From Dehalococcoidales bacterium (GTDB lineage: Bacteria > Chloroflexota > Dehalococcoidia > Dehalococcoidales > RBG-16-60-22), in NCBI GenBank assembly GCA_028706655.1, contig JAQTVW010000005.1:1-39298 (forward strand): a DNA stretch of 39,298 nucleotides. Reading direction: 5' to 3'. The translations under genes and the position numbers were made by a program. Shown one piece after another: positions 16,260-25,707 of the stretch (positions are counted from its first letter, which is position 1; every line of letters starts with the position of its first letter). The notes beneath the pieces were generated by a model, which worked only from the letters and a program-made list of their open reading frames with translations, was not told where the DNA came from and searched no databases.

Positions 16260-19200
16260 TCAACCTCTCTTCATTTTAAGCGGCAGGGTAAAATAGAAGG
16301 TGGAGCCGGCTCCCGGCTGTGATTCCACCCAGATTCTGCCGCCGTGGCGTTCGATGATTCTCTTGCAGACTGCCAGCCCGATGCCGGTGCCGGGATATTC
16401 CCGCTTGGTATGCAGCCTCTGGAAAAGCAGAAATAGTTTGGTGTGATATTCCGGCGCGATACCGATGCCGTTATCTTTCACCGAGCAGATACATTCGTCA
16501 CCATTGACCTTTACTGAAACATGGATGCGCGGCGGTTCACTGCCCTGGTATTTAATGGCATTATCAATAAGATTCTGGAAGACCTGGGTTATCTGCCCGC
16601 TATCGGCAAATACCCGCGGCAGCGGGTCATGGGTTATCGTTGCTCTTTTGTCATTAATCACCACTTTAAGATTATCCAGCGCATTCGCCAGTGCGATTTC
16701 CAGTTCCATTTCCTCGAACTCTTTACCCCTCGTCCCCACTCTTGAATACGCCAGCAGGTCGGTAATCAATCTTTGCATGCGGGCGGCGCCGTCCCGTGCA
16801 TAGTTGATAAATTCATCGGCATCTGAGTCCAGTTTGCCTTCATACCGCTTGCCGAGTAGCTGGACATAGCTGGAGACCATGCGCAGCGGCTCCTGCAGGT
16901 CATGGGAGGCGATGTAGGCGAACTGTTCCAGCTCGGCATTGGAGCGCGACAGTTCTTCAGAGCGCAACTTGAGAGCCTGTTCCGCTTCCTTACGTTCGGT
17001 GATATCAATGCCCATTCCCACGAGGCAAGATACTTGCCCCAGTTTAATCCGTTTACCGGTAAAAAAGTAGGGAGTCTTGCGTCCGTCTTTGGAAACGAAC
17101 ACGGCTTCGACGCTCGATTCTCCTCGCGAAAATACATTGCCGATGGTCACTCCCACCGATTCTTTATCCTGTCCTTCAAAGAGATCAACAGGAGATATTT
17201 GGCGGATTTCTTCGGCAGAATAGCCGGTGACAACTTCAAAATTTTTATTCCAGCGGAGAAATCTTTCCTTATCGTCGAACAGATAAAAAACTCCGGGCAG
17301 GGCGTCTATAGTTGAATCGGTCAGATTCTTTTCGTGTATCAATGCTTCTTCAACTTCTTTACGCTCGGTGATGTCTTGCCCCTGCGCAATCGTAGCAATC
17401 ACGGTCTTTTCATCGGCGCCAAACAGCGTCGCCGAGTTCCACAGGACGGTGCGTACCGTGCCGTCTTTATGCTTGATGGGAATTTCCACGACTTCCCAGC
17501 GTTCCCCGGCAGCCGTCTTATGAATCAGTTGCAATGACTGCTCACGGCTTTCTTCAGGAAAGAGAATGTCCAGTTTTTTATTGATTGCCTCAACGGTACT
17601 CAAACCGGTCAGGCGCTCGAAAGCATGGTTGAAACGGGTGATTCGCAACTGCGGGTCCCAGACGATAATGGGCGCGTTGGCATAGTTCAGCAGGTTTTCC
17701 AGGTAATCACGGGTTTCCTCAAGAGCCTGCTCGTTCTCCTTGTGTTTGGTGATATCCGTAAACAAGGCGAGGTTAGAGGTATGGATTCCGTTTTCGTCAT
17801 GGAGGGGAGTGCCGTTGACGATAACCCAGATTACCCTGCCATCTTTATGGCGCAAGCGGCATTCGACGGAAATATTTTTTCCTGCCCGGTAGTCCGCCCG
17901 TGCTTTTGCGATGATGTCGCCCTGTCCTTCGGCAAAATATTCCGCCCCGATTCTACCCGGCATTTCTTCGCGGGAGTAACCCAGCATCTCCGCCATCCGT
18001 CGGTTTACCAGCAGGATTTTACCGTCAGGCTCGGTTATCCAGATGCCTTCCTGTGCGGTCTCCACGATGCGCCGGTATTGGTCTTCACTCTCGCGCAGGG
18101 CGTCCATTGTAGCCCTGAGTTCCCCGGTACGTTCCCGGACGCGTAATTCCAATTCATCGCGGGACTTGCTGAGCGCCTGCTGCGCTTTTTTCTGTTCCGT
18201 GATATCGATACCCATCTCCATGATAAGATGGGAGCCGTCAACATCGGTGAACGGGAAATCATAAATATCGTAATTATGCCCGTCCGGACCGGTCCATTCC
18301 CAGTGATGGGGGCTATTGGTTTTCATCGCTTTGTAGGACTCGCAGTTTTCACACGCTTCGCTACGCCCGAACAGGTATTCAAAACAACGCTTGCCGTACG
18401 ATTCGCCGAATCTTTCCCGGAAGAATTTGTTGGCGAAAGGAACGTGATAGTCCGGCGCCAGCAGCACCACATAAGCCGGCAGCATATCCAGGACTTCGTT
18501 AAAGCGCTGGCGCTCCGCATTTACAGCTTTTTCAGCACGCTTGCGCTCGTCGATTTCAATTTGAAGAGCAGCATTGGTTTCGGTGAGGGCATAAGTACGT
18601 TCCCGGACACGCTTTTCCAAAGCCTCGCGTTCAATCTTCAATGCTTCTTCCGCTTGCTTAGTCCCGGTAACATCAGTAAACACAGTTGCAAATTGACCCG
18701 TTTGCGGCGAAAACACAGAAATTTTAAAGTGCTTTCCCATGGGCGGGAAATAGGTTTCAAAATCAGCAGGCAATCCCCCTTTGGCTACGCCGGCATAAAC
18801 ATCCAGATATGGCGGCTGACCGGTGCCGTAAAGTTCGGAGGCTTTTTTACCGATAACCTGCTCCCGTTTGAGACCGGTAATCGCTTCATAAGCGGGATTG
18901 ATGTCCATTATTCTGTAATCTTTCGCCTCGCCATTTTCGTCTGTAATTATGTCATGCAGTGCGAAGCCCTCCGTCATGTTTACAAAGAGATGACGGAATT
19001 TCTGCTCGCTCTGGCTAAGCCGGTTATAGACAAGCTCCGAAGGACGGGTAAGCCCGGTTACGATGAAAGCCTGGTAGATTAACCCGAATGAGATTATCTT
19101 CAAGAGGTGACCTAACATACCGGCTATCCCGTAGGCATCGGCATACAGCGTGAAAGCCATTTCGGAAACGATAGTTATTACCATCGCGGTCACCAGGTAT

Positions 19201-19832
19201 TTCGCCACGTTCTGACCGAATGCTCCGCGATTTCTGACAGTCAGCCAGATAGCTCCCAGCAGAATGAATGAAATAATGTATTCGCTGATTATTTTAAACG
19301 GCGTCAGCCCGACACCTTCGATGAACGCGCGTGGGAAATAACCGCCGAAGATGGACGCCAGCAGGACGGCAACTGCCAGAGTATAAGCCAGCATCACCGG
19401 AGTGAGGTTAAGTTTCCTCCGGATAAAAAGCGGCGCAGCCAGCAGCGATATAGCTTGCAGGTATCTCGTGGTAATCCAGAGCTGCGTCGCCAGATTGGTG
19501 CCGTAGTCTGCGGAAAACACTCCCATGCCGCGGAATGCCAGCGTATGGATGAAATCCATTCCGCCGATGAACAGATAGGCAATACCGATGAACAGGAGAT
19601 ATCCGTTATCTAAAAGACGGCGTGAGTTCCATGCGAATACGAAAACGCCCCAGGCGATAGCAACACTGAATACTTCAGCGAGACTGTGGAACAGGAGGTA
19701 GTTGACTCTGCTCAGCATATAGAATGCCGCCAGACCAATTATACTGATGATAATTGAAATCAGGATTTTAGTGTTTGCCGGTTTCGTTTTAGCTGGTCCC
19801 GCAGGCTGATTTGCCGTTACCGCTTCTCCCAC
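16260..19832 (-). CDS. MASE3-type membrane histidine kinase with five PAS domains
   Basis: Very large sensor kinase of 1190 aa. The N-terminal region (about 20-270) is a multi-helix membrane module of MASE3 type, with the [19 protein letters not shown] segment. Five PAS-like units follow at roughly 278-400, 435-555, 585-705, 715-835 and 845-955, most closed by a DITE(R/Q)K motif. The second carries a cysteine cluster ([10 protein letters not shown], then EACENCES). HisKA has H977 in [13 protein letters not shown] and HATPase_c ends with [15 protein letters not shown] and [10 protein letters not shown], the bacteriophytochrome-like subgroup. Start is GTG at 19832 with AGAGGTG 7 nt upstream. 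It heads the three-gene phosphorelay cluster. Ligands are unknown; repeated PAS units suggest redox or small-molecule sensing. Confidence 0.92.
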   Translation of the reverse strand: MGEAVTANQPAGPAKTKPANTKILISIIISIIGLAAFYMLSRVNYLLFHSLAEVFSVAIAWGVFVFAWNSRRLLDNGYLLFIGIAYLFIGGMDFIHTLAFRGMGVFSADYGTNLATQLWITTRYLQAISLLAAPLFIRRKLNLTPVMLAYTLAVAVLLASIFGGYFPRAFIEGVGLTPFKIISEYIISFILLGAIWLTVRNRGAFGQNVAKYLVTAMVITIVSEMAFTLYADAYGIAGMLGHLLKIISFGLIYQAFIVTGLTRPSELVYNRLSQSEQKFRHLFVNMTEGFALHDIITDENGEAKDYRIMDINPAYEAITGLKREQVIGKKASELYGTGQPPYLDVYAGVAKGGLPADFETYFPPMGKHFKISVFSPQTGQFATVFTDVTGTKQAEEALKIEREALEKRVRERTYALTETNAALQIEIDERKRAEKAVNAERQRFNEVLDMLPAYVVLLAPDYHVPFANKFFRERFGESYGKRCFEYLFGRSEACENCESYKAMKTNSPHHWEWTGPDGHNYDIYDFPFTDVDGSHLIMEMGIDITEQKKAQQALSKSRDELELRVRERTGELRATMDALRESEDQYRRIVETAQEGIWITEPDGKILLVNRRMAEMLGYSREEMPGRIGAEYFAEGQGDIIAKARADYRAGKNISVECRLRHKDGRVIWVIVNGTPLHDENGIHTSNLALFTDITKHKENEQALEETRDYLENLLNYANAPIIVWDPQLRITRFNHAFERLTGLSTVEAINKKLDILFPEESREQSLQLIHKTAAGERWEVVEIPIKHKDGTVRTVLWNSATLFGADEKTVIATIAQGQDITERKEVEEALIHEKNLTDSTIDALPGVFYLFDDKERFLRWNKNFEVVTGYSAEEIRQISPVDLFEGQDKESVGVTIGNVFSRGESSVEAVFVSKDGRKTPYFFTGKRIKLGQVSCLVGMGIDITERKEAEQALKLRSEELSRSNAELEQFAYIASHDLQEPLRMVSSYVQLLGKRYEGKLDSDADEFINYARDGAARMQRLITDLLAYSRVGTRGKEFEEMELEIALANALDNLKVVINDKRATITHDPLPRVFADSGQITQVFQNLIDNAIKYQGSEPPRIHVSVKVNGDECICSVKDNGIGIAPEYHTKLFLLFQRLHTKREYPGTGIGLAVCKRIIERHGGRIWVESQPGAGSTFYFTLPLKMKRG

Positions 19833-19879
19833 TCTGCCGCACCTCTATGACCGTTATCGTGTGAATATAAAAACAACGT

Positions 19880-19908
19880 ATTTTAAGCTATATAAGGAAA
19901 AAAGTCCA
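19880..19908 (-). promoter_or_regulatory. Candidate promoter for the phosphorelay cluster
   Basis: Minus-strand TGGACT (19903-19908), 17-nt spacer, TAAAAT (19880-19885), 48 nt before the GTG start. The surrounding 140-nt gap (19833-19973) is AT-rich and otherwise featureless. Confidence 0.4.
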
Positions 19909-19973
19909 TAGGCTATTGCTGCGGAGATAATTAAGAGTGTTTTAGCGAAGTAAAAATAAGTTGACGGCTAAGA

Positions 19974-20438
19974 CTAGGGATTAGGGCGACTCGCCAGCGT
20001 TGCGGTGTAATTTTCAACAGCTTGCAGCATTGAGGTGAAGGCTTGCAACATGATATTCAAGTCTTCGTTAGTGGTTCCGGCAAGGATTTGAGACATATGC
20101 CCCACCCGTGTCTCTCTGAGTTTCCCTAAAAGTTCATTTCCCTGGTCGGTGGTTCTCACCAGCAATACCCGGCGGTCGTCCGGGGAGCCTTCGCGGGAGA
20201 CCAGCCCTTGCTCGACAAGCCGTTCCACGATTCCGGTGACATTTGACGGAGAAACATTTAACGAAGCGGCCAGGTTTTTCAGATTCGTGCACCCTTCACC
20301 GGCGACGTGATACAGGCACTTAAGCTGAGCGACAGTCAAACCCAGATTCATCCATCCCTCCTGGGTATACCGTCCCATCGAGTGATAGACCTGGTTTTGC
20401 AGTTCAATTACTCTGTTTGTGAGTTCCGCTCTATCCAT
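19974..20438 (-). CDS. MarR-family transcriptional regulator
   Basis: Winged-helix dimeric regulator of 154 aa. The DNA-binding core is clear: LTVAQLKCLYHV, then LAASLNVSPSNVTGIVERLVEQGLV as helix-turn-helix, and the wing SREGSPDDRRVLLVRTTDQG with the typical DDRR. The long C-terminal helix (about 105-150) would complete the dimer interface. It lies 35 nt after a small zinc-ribbon gene on the same strand and probably shares its promoter, where a perfect 8-bp-arm palindrome overlaps the -10 region. Autorepression is therefore likely. The inducer is unknown. Confidence 0.93.
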   Translation of the reverse strand: MDRAELTNRVIELQNQVYHSMGRYTQEGWMNLGLTVAQLKCLYHVAGEGCTNLKNLAASLNVSPSNVTGIVERLVEQGLVSREGSPDDRRVLLVRTTDQGNELLGKLRETRVGHMSQILAGTTNEDLNIMLQAFTSMLQAVENYTATLASRPNP

Positions 20439-20473
20439 TGACCCGTTAGAGAGCTGTTATATTTGCAGGCTGA

Positions 20474-20662
20474 TTACCGGCGGCTGCCCCGCCGACCGGT
20501 TGCTGCCTGTTCCCTCACATTATTGACAATGACTTCGAGGTCCTTGGTATGTCCACACTGCAGACAATGCATGAACCAGCCATGCTCGTCAGAGTCCAGA
20601 TATACGCTTCCCCCACACTTCGGGCAATTTTCCTGCCCTCTGCCCCGTTTGAGCACTACCAT
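20474..20662 (-). CDS. Small zinc-ribbon protein, function unknown
   Basis: A 62-aa protein with two CX2C pairs (CPKCGG and CLQCGH) about 22 residues apart, the geometry of a structural zinc ribbon, and an Arg-rich tail (GRRGSRR). A longer reading from ATG 20704 is possible, but I prefer ATG 20662 because AGGAG lies 6 nt upstream; the upper ATG has no properly spaced site. It is co-directional with and just before marR, behind a promoter with a palindromic operator. It could bind nucleic acid or a protein partner; no specific function is claimed. Confidence 0.7.
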   Translation of the reverse strand: MVVLKRGRGQENCPKCGGSVYLDSDEHGWFMHCLQCGHTKDLEVIVNNVREQAATGRRGSRR

Positions 20663-20752
20663 TGAATTCTCCTGTGCCTTTAACAAATCAACGCTCGCTT
20701 GCATAGCCTTCAGATACGTTTTATTTCTACCATTCGGCTTAATTGTTAACGT

Positions 20753-20772
20753 TGTTATAATAATTTATAACA
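20753..20772. promoter_or_regulatory. Perfect palindrome, candidate MarR operator
   Basis: TGTTATAA (20753-20760), spacer TAAT, TTATAACA (20765-20772): a 20-bp perfect inverted repeat of the size MarR dimers bind. An outer GTTAA (20745-20749) and TTAAC (20775-20779) pair is centred within 1 bp of the same point. It covers the probable -10 element of the zinc-ribbon/marR promoter. Confidence 0.6.
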
Positions 20773-20790
20773 TTTTAACCAATGTGTCAA
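20764..20790 (-). promoter_or_regulatory. Promoter of zinc-ribbon/marR operon
   Basis: A consensus -35 TTGACA is present on the minus strand (20785-20790). The best -10 is TATAAA (20764-20769) at 15 nt, a short spacer; TAAATT at 17 nt is the alternative. Both lie within the palindrome, as expected for a repressible promoter. Confidence 0.45.
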
Positions 20791-20853
20791 TATGTAATAT
20801 CTCTGTTTTTTATGGGGGTATTCTTTTAGCTTTTGTCCTGTTATCAACCCGCT

Positions 20854-21420
20854 TCAGCCTTTCAATTTTTTAATGAGATATGCCATGTTTTTCCCGAAGT
20901 TCCAGGCAGTGCGCATACCTTCTTCATCATGTTCCACTTCGCCCTTTTCCCGTCCGATGGCGACATTCCAGTAGGACGAACCGGGAATATAGAATCCCAG
21001 AATCTGGAACCAGAGGGTAAGCTGCGCCATCGTGAAATTTTTACCGGCTCGCCGCGCCACCACCAGCGGACCGCCCGTTTTGCCGCGCAACGGCTCTCCG
21101 TTCCAGCGCGATATATAGCCGACTCGCTCCATGAAACATTTCACCAGTCCCGTCGCCGACCCGTAATAAACAGGAGAACCCAGGATAATACCATCGGCTT
21201 CCTTCAATTTAATATATATTGGAAAGAGGTCGTCTTTGATGGCACATCTTTCCTCGGTCTTGCAGGTCATGCAGGCATTACATGGTTTGATATCCAGACC
21301 GGCTAACCGGACAAGTTCGGTTTCGATGCCTTCCTCGCCAATCGCTTTAAGGGTATGAGCCATTAAAAGTTCCGTGTTGCCGTTTTTACGCGGGCTGCCG
21401 ACGATTCCGATAGCTTTCAT
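20854..21420 (-). CDS. Iron-sulfur flavoprotein (Isf-like), NADPH-dependent FMN reductase fold
   Basis: Flavodoxin-like redox protein of 188 aa. The N-terminal GIVGSPRKNGNTELL binds the FMN phosphate, and DGIILGSPVYYGSATG is the second flavin loop. Between them C47, C50, C53 and C59 form the compact CX2CX2CX5C motif that binds a [4Fe-4S] cluster in archaeal and anaerobic-bacterial Isf proteins. Such proteins reduce oxygen or hydrogen peroxide, or shuttle electrons from ferredoxin. Start ATG 21420 has GGAGG upstream and fits the family; an upstream extension to 21456 is not needed. It lies upstream of the zinc-ribbon/marR pair on the same strand, 192 nt away, so a redox-responsive link is possible. 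Confidence 0.88.
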   Translation of the reverse strand: MKAIGIVGSPRKNGNTELLMAHTLKAIGEEGIETELVRLAGLDIKPCNACMTCKTEERCAIKDDLFPIYIKLKEADGIILGSPVYYGSATGLVKCFMERVGYISRWNGEPLRGKTGGPLVVARRAGKNFTMAQLTLWFQILGFYIPGSSYWNVAIGREKGEVEHDEEGMRTAWNFGKNMAYLIKKLKG

Positions 21421-21454
21421 CTGTCTGAACCTCCATTTGTTTATCAACACACTC

Positions 21455-21486
21455 ATTATATCCGGTGCCGCGACCTCTGCTATAAT
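21455..21486. promoter_or_regulatory. Back-to-back -10 elements between the Isf gene and the GNAT-like gene
   Basis: A minus-strand TATAAT (21455-21460) serves the iron-sulfur flavoprotein gene. A plus-strand extended -10, TGCTATAAT (21478-21486), serves the GNAT-like gene at 21511. Neither has a convincing -35, so both may depend on extended -10 contacts or an activator. Confidence 0.45.
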
Positions 21487-21510
21487 GTGTGAAGTTTATT
21501 TGTCTTTATT

Positions 21511-22674
21511 ATGTCACAACTACCGCTGAGAATCGAAGAAATTCCGCTGGGCGACCCGCGCATCAAATCATTTGCCGACCTGCCGTGGCGGCTCTACCGT
21601 GGCGACCCCTGCTGGATACCGCCGTTGCGCGGCGACCTGCTCGGCAACCGGTTTCTCGGACTGGTTGGGCTGCTGAAACCGGAACATCCTTATCACCGCC
21701 AGGCGGAAGTCACTCACTTCCTGGCGCACCGCAACGGCAGTACTGTCGGCAGGATTTCCGCAGCGGTCAATCACCGCTTCAACGAATTTCACCGGACCAG
21801 CATCGGCTTCTTCGGCTTCTTCGAGACAATTGAGGACTATACCGTAGCGGAAGCGTTGCTGGATAAAGCCCGGTCGTGGGTACAAGACCGGAAGATGACG
21901 GTACTGCGCGGACCCGGGGAGTACTCAAATGCTACCTATGAACGACAGGGTATCCTGGTCGAAGGCTTCCAGCACCCGCCCACAATGGAGTTGACTCATA
22001 ATCCGCCCTATTATGCCGGATTATTAGAAAATTACGGTTTCAACAAAGCGAAGGACTATTATGCTTATACCTTCGATGTGCAAACCCCGGTCTTACCGCG
22101 CCTGAAGAAAGTCGTTGATGAGGTGCGGCGCCGCCGTACAATCGAAACCCGTCCGCTCAACCCGAAAGAACTCAACGCTGAGGTACGCCTGATTGTGAGG
22201 ATTTACAACGAAAGCTGGTGCGACAACTGGGGTTTCCTGCCCATTACCGATGAAGAAGCAGACTCTCTCGCGGACTCGCTCAAGATAATTATCGACCCCG
22301 GGCTGATACGCTTTGCGTTCGTCAACGACGACCCGGCTGCCGTCCTCGGCGCTTTCCCCGACCCCTACTATGCCCTGCGCCCGCGCTGGCACCCGTATGG
22401 AAGTTCCGACCTCGTGCGCATCACCCGCCTGCTGCTGACGCGCCGCCATATCCCGTTGATTCGATTGATGTTCTTCGGCATCCGTCCGGGCTTCCGCCAC
22501 ATGGGTATCGACGCCCTGCTCTTTCACGAATCGAAGGAATATGCCATGAAGCGCGGCTACCGCAAATGCGAGACTTCCATGCTGCTGGAAGAAAATGCCC
22601 TCATCCTGCGCGCTTCCGAGTTTATGGGAGCGCACCGTTACAAGACCTGGCGCATCTACGACCTTCCGCTTTAA
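21511..22674 (+). CDS. YghO-like protein, double GNAT-fold, function unknown
   Basis: A 387-aa soluble protein of the conserved YghO-type family, generally annotated as an acyl-CoA N-acyltransferase-like (GNAT) protein. Typical family segments are seen: LPWRLYRGDPCWIPPL near the N-terminus, GRISAAVNHRFNEFH (about 76-90), IGFFGFFE, VLRGPGEYSNATYERQG (about 131-147) and a late RPGFRHMGIDALLFHESKEYA region resembling the acetyl-CoA helix of GNAT proteins. Homologues are broadly distributed but lack an established substrate. It is transcribed alone from an extended -10 promoter and converges on ddh. No function is asserted beyond the fold. Confidence 0.75.
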   Translation: MSQLPLRIEEIPLGDPRIKSFADLPWRLYRGDPCWIPPLRGDLLGNRFLGLVGLLKPEHPYHRQAEVTHFLAHRNGSTVGRISAAVNHRFNEFHRTSIGFFGFFETIEDYTVAEALLDKARSWVQDRKMTVLRGPGEYSNATYERQGILVEGFQHPPTMELTHNPPYYAGLLENYGFNKAKDYYAYTFDVQTPVLPRLKKVVDEVRRRRTIETRPLNPKELNAEVRLIVRIYNESWCDNWGFLPITDEEADSLADSLKIIIDPGLIRFAFVNDDPAAVLGAFPDPYYALRPRWHPYGSSDLVRITRLLLTRRHIPLIRLMFFGIRPGFRHMGIDALLFHESKEYAMKRGYRKCETSMLLEENALILRASEFMGAHRYKTWRIYDLPL

Positions 22675-22692
22675 TCCGAACTATTCCGGAAG

Positions 22693-23670
22693 CTACATGA
22701 AATAGCTTCTCAATTCCACTGCGGAGTGAGGACTGAGCAGCGCCGGCGGAATATCCAGCATCGTAAAGGCACCCTTACTGCCCTGCTGCTGCAACCGGAA
22801 CGCCGCCCGGGCGCACGCGACCAGCACGCTGCCGGTAAATTCGGGGTTGCTCTGCAACTGACAGCGATACTCCGTTATTTGCCGGGTATTTTCCCCGGTT
22901 ATGCCGGATGTCAGCACAAACCCACCGTGAGGCAAAGCGGCGTGGTTCTTCGCCATTTCTTCCTTGGTAATGAAGTTGACCTCTGTGATGTAATCGGCAT
23001 AGTAGGCGGGCATCGTGATAATCTCTTTGGCTATCTTATTGCGGTCGGCGCCTTCTTCGGCAACGACATAGACCACGCGCTTGTGCATTTCCTTCTTGGT
23101 AAATTCCGGCGTCTGACCCGCCCTGACTTTCTGCAAAGCAGAATCAACCGGTATGGTATATTGCCGGGCATCAATGACTCCTTTTACTTTCCGGGCGGCA
23201 TCGGAATGTCCCTGGCTCACGCCGGTGCCCCAGAAGGTGTAATTTTTGCTCCCGGGTAAGAAGGCATCGCCCAAGACGCGCTCCAGCGAATAAATGCCCG
23301 GGTCCCACCCGGTCGAGATAATCGAGACGTGCCCGTTTTTCCCGGCAATATCATTCATTTTCTGGTAGTGCCCGGGAATATTGGAATGGTTATCGTAACT
23401 ATCGACGGTATTGAATAAATGGGCAAACACGGGACCCTGGACCGGCGTGTCTTCCTTCGAGCCTCCGCACAAAATCGCGACATCTATCTTTAAGTCCTTC
23501 GGCAGCGCGATTTTCTCACTGCTCAGAACGGGCACATCATTGAATTCCTTGCTGAGCTGCTCAGGACGCCGGGTAAAAAGGGTGGTAAACTTCATATCGC
23601 CATTTTTTTCTAAAGCACTTCTTACGCCGCGCCCGAGGTTGCCGTAACCCACAATTGCCACGTTTATCAT
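22693..23670 (-). CDS. ddh: meso-Diaminopimelate dehydrogenase
   Basis: NADPH-dependent enzyme that makes meso-diaminopimelate from tetrahydrodipicolinate and ammonia in one step, bypassing the succinylase or acetylase branches of lysine synthesis. The 325-aa chain begins with the dinucleotide-binding VAIVGYGNLGRGV and has DVAILCGGS, the NTVDSYDNHSNIP substrate segment, STGWDPGIYSLERVLGD, FWGTGVSQGHSDAARKVKGV and a late LPHGGFVLTSG, all typical of Ddh. Start ATG has a GGAG Shine-Dalgarno. It stands alone between the GNAT-like gene and the oligopeptide transporter. If the host lacks murein, as cultured Dehalococcoides do, it would serve lysine synthesis only; that part is inference. Confidence 0.94.
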   Translation of the reverse strand: MINVAIVGYGNLGRGVRSALEKNGDMKFTTLFTRRPEQLSKEFNDVPVLSSEKIALPKDLKIDVAILCGGSKEDTPVQGPVFAHLFNTVDSYDNHSNIPGHYQKMNDIAGKNGHVSIISTGWDPGIYSLERVLGDAFLPGSKNYTFWGTGVSQGHSDAARKVKGVIDARQYTIPVDSALQKVRAGQTPEFTKKEMHKRVVYVVAEEGADRNKIAKEIITMPAYYADYITEVNFITKEEMAKNHAALPHGGFVLTSGITGENTRQITEYRCQLQSNPEFTGSVLVACARAAFRLQQQGSKGAFTMLDIPPALLSPHSAVELRSYFM

Positions 23671-23750
23671 TTACTCAACTCCGTTATTTTATTTCCCATA
23701 AGTATTTTTGATTGAAAATTACGGTGGAATATTTTTCAGTCATCTTTACG

Positions 23751-24719
23751 CTAACGGTACAGGTGACAGGAAGCCCAGTGCCCCGGACGCAATTCGACAA
23801 GCTCGGGCGCTTCGGTTTCGCAGATTTCTTTTTTCTTGTAACACCGCGTGTTGAAACGACAGCCGCGAGGCGGCGCCATCGCGGACGGTACTTCGCCCAG
23901 ATATAACTGCTTGCGGCGTTTCTGGTGCGGGTCAGGCAGGCAGACGGCCGCCAGCAGCGCTTCCGTGTACGGGTGGAGGGGATGCTCAAACAGTTCAGTT
24001 CTATCCGCTAATTCGACTATCTGCCCGAGGTACATTACCGCGACACGGTCGGAGACCTGGTAAATAACCGAGAGGTCGTGGGCGATAAACAAGTAAGTCA
24101 GTCCTAAATCGCGCTGTAACTTGGTGAGCAGGTTGAGAATCTGCGCCTGCACCGAGACGTCAAGTGCGCTCACCGGTTCATCCGCCACGATAAGGTGCGG
24201 ATTGACTGCCATAGCGCGGGATATGCCAACCCGCTGCTTCTGCCCGCCGCTCAGTTCGTGGGGATACCTGATGACGAAACCAGGTTCCAGTCCTACCAGT
24301 GTCAACAGTTGTTGAGTACGCTCCAGCCGCTCCTTTTCATCATTTACCCCATGAATCAGCAGCGCTTCGCCGATGGAATCGCCGATGGTCATGCGGGGGT
24401 CAAGTGAAGATTGCGGGTCCTGGAAGACCATCTGCGCTTCTTTGCGTATCGTTTTCAGACGCGACTTGTCCCATGACACGATATCATTGCCCTGATATAC
24501 TATCTTTCCCGCCGTAGGTTCTTCCAGCCGCAGCACTGTCCTGCCTAAAGTCGATTTGCCGCAGCCCGATTCCCCGACCAGACCCAGCGTCTCGCCTTCA
24601 ATCAGATGAAAAGATACATCATCGACAGCGCGCACATCGGCAACATGGCGGGAAAGCAGCCCTCGCGTCACCGGATAATATTTTTTGAGGTGTTCAACTT
24701 CAAGCAGTTTATTCGGCAT
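23751..24719 (-). CDS. Oligopeptide/dipeptide ABC transporter ATP-binding protein (OppF/DppF-like)
   Basis: Second nucleotide-binding subunit of the importer, 322 aa from the ATG at 24719. Walker A is GESGCGKST, the signature is [17 protein letters not shown], Walker B is [12 protein letters not shown] and the H-loop is AHDLSV. The C-terminal Opp/Dpp extension has the four cysteines of an iron-sulfur-like motif ([20 protein letters not shown]). The open frame extends 19 codons upstream into oppD, but [15 protein letters not shown] is the normal beginning and lies 4 nt after the oppD stop. It is the last gene of the five-gene operon. Confidence 0.93.
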   Translation of the reverse strand: MPNKLLEVEHLKKYYPVTRGLLSRHVADVRAVDDVSFHLIEGETLGLVGESGCGKSTLGRTVLRLEEPTAGKIVYQGNDIVSWDKSRLKTIRKEAQMVFQDPQSSLDPRMTIGDSIGEALLIHGVNDEKERLERTQQLLTLVGLEPGFVIRYPHELSGGQKQRVGISRAMAVNPHLIVADEPVSALDVSVQAQILNLLTKLQRDLGLTYLFIAHDLSVIYQVSDRVAVMYLGQIVELADRTELFEHPLHPYTEALLAAVCLPDPHQKRRKQLYLGEVPSAMAPPRGCRFNTRCYKKKEICETEAPELVELRPGHWASCHLYR

Positions 24720-24723
24720 GTTT

Positions 24724-25701
24724 TTATCGTTTGTTGTCGTTACACAAATGACAGGAGACGACATGCTCCCCGGCAACGATCACATCAGGCGGAGAATTCC
24801 GGTTACACACGGGCAAACGACAGGCACAGCGCGGGTAAAAGATACAGCCTGCCACAGGCTCGGTAAGACTGGGAATGGTACCGGGAATCGGCATCAACTG
24901 GCTGCGTTCTTTTGTTATTTTAGGCAGGCAGTTAAGCAGTCCTACGGTATAAGGATGAGTGGGATGATCGAAGATATCGTCAGTTGCACCTGATTCCACG
25001 ATTTTACCGCCGTACATCACGGCGATGCTGTCCGCAATACTCGCCACCGTACCGAAGTCGTGAGTGATAAAGAGGAGAGACATTTCCCGGCTCTGTTTCA
25101 GGTCGATGAGGATGTCCAGAATCTGGGCTTTGATGGTTGTGTCCAGCGCGGCAGTCGGCTCGTCGGCGATAATCACCTCCGGCTGGCAGGTCAGCGCCAT
25201 CGCAATCATGACGCGCTGCTTCATACCCCCGGAAAGCTGGTGCGGATAATCCCGTCCCCTTTCCGCTGCCTGGGGAATACCGACCTGAGTCATAAGCTGC
25301 TGGCTTTTTTCAAGTGCCGCGTTCCGGCTTAACCCGCGGTGCAGCTTCAAAGTCTCCGCAATCTGGTCGCCGACAGTGAAAACGGGATTCAGCGATGACT
25401 GAGGGTTCTGGAATATCATGGCGATGCGGTCGCCGCGTACCTGCCGCAATCTCGCCTCGTCTACTTTAATCAAGTCCTCACCCTGATAGATGATTTCTCC
25501 GCCCAGTATCCGTCCCGGCGGGCTGTCCACCAATCGCAGGATAGAAAGAGCGGCAGTTGTCTTACCGCAGCCTGACTCGCCGACAAGACACAAACATTCT
25601 TTTTTACGCAAAGTGAAACTGACATCATCGACGGCTCTCACGACACCGAGGCGCGTGAAGAAGTGGGTAGTGAGATGCCTGACCTCTAAAACATTATCCA
25701 T
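24724..25701 (-). CDS. Oligopeptide/dipeptide ABC transporter ATP-binding protein (OppD/DppD-like)
   Basis: First nucleotide-binding subunit, 325 aa. Walker A GESGCGKTT, Q-loop FQNPQSSLNPVFTVGDQ, signature LSGGMKQRVMIAMAL, Walker B VIIADEPTAALD and H-loop THDFGTVA are all intact. The C-terminal extension carries the cysteine cluster CIFYPRCACRLPVC that in related subunits holds a [4Fe-4S] centre. The start ATG is 6 nt after the oppC stop. Together with the OppF-like subunit it would drive uptake by hydrolysing ATP on the cytoplasmic face. Confidence 0.94.
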   Translation of the reverse strand: MDNVLEVRHLTTHFFTRLGVVRAVDDVSFTLRKKECLCLVGESGCGKTTAALSILRLVDSPPGRILGGEIIYQGEDLIKVDEARLRQVRGDRIAMIFQNPQSSLNPVFTVGDQIAETLKLHRGLSRNAALEKSQQLMTQVGIPQAAERGRDYPHQLSGGMKQRVMIAMALTCQPEVIIADEPTAALDTTIKAQILDILIDLKQSREMSLLFITHDFGTVASIADSIAVMYGGKIVESGATDDIFDHPTHPYTVGLLNCLPKITKERSQLMPIPGTIPSLTEPVAGCIFYPRCACRLPVCNRNSPPDVIVAGEHVVSCHLCNDNKR

Positions 25702-25707
25702 GATATT

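Noticed and set aside
22675-22692. Terminator between the convergent GNAT-like gene and ddh
   Set aside because: Only a 4-bp TCCG/CGGA match with a long loop and no T run.
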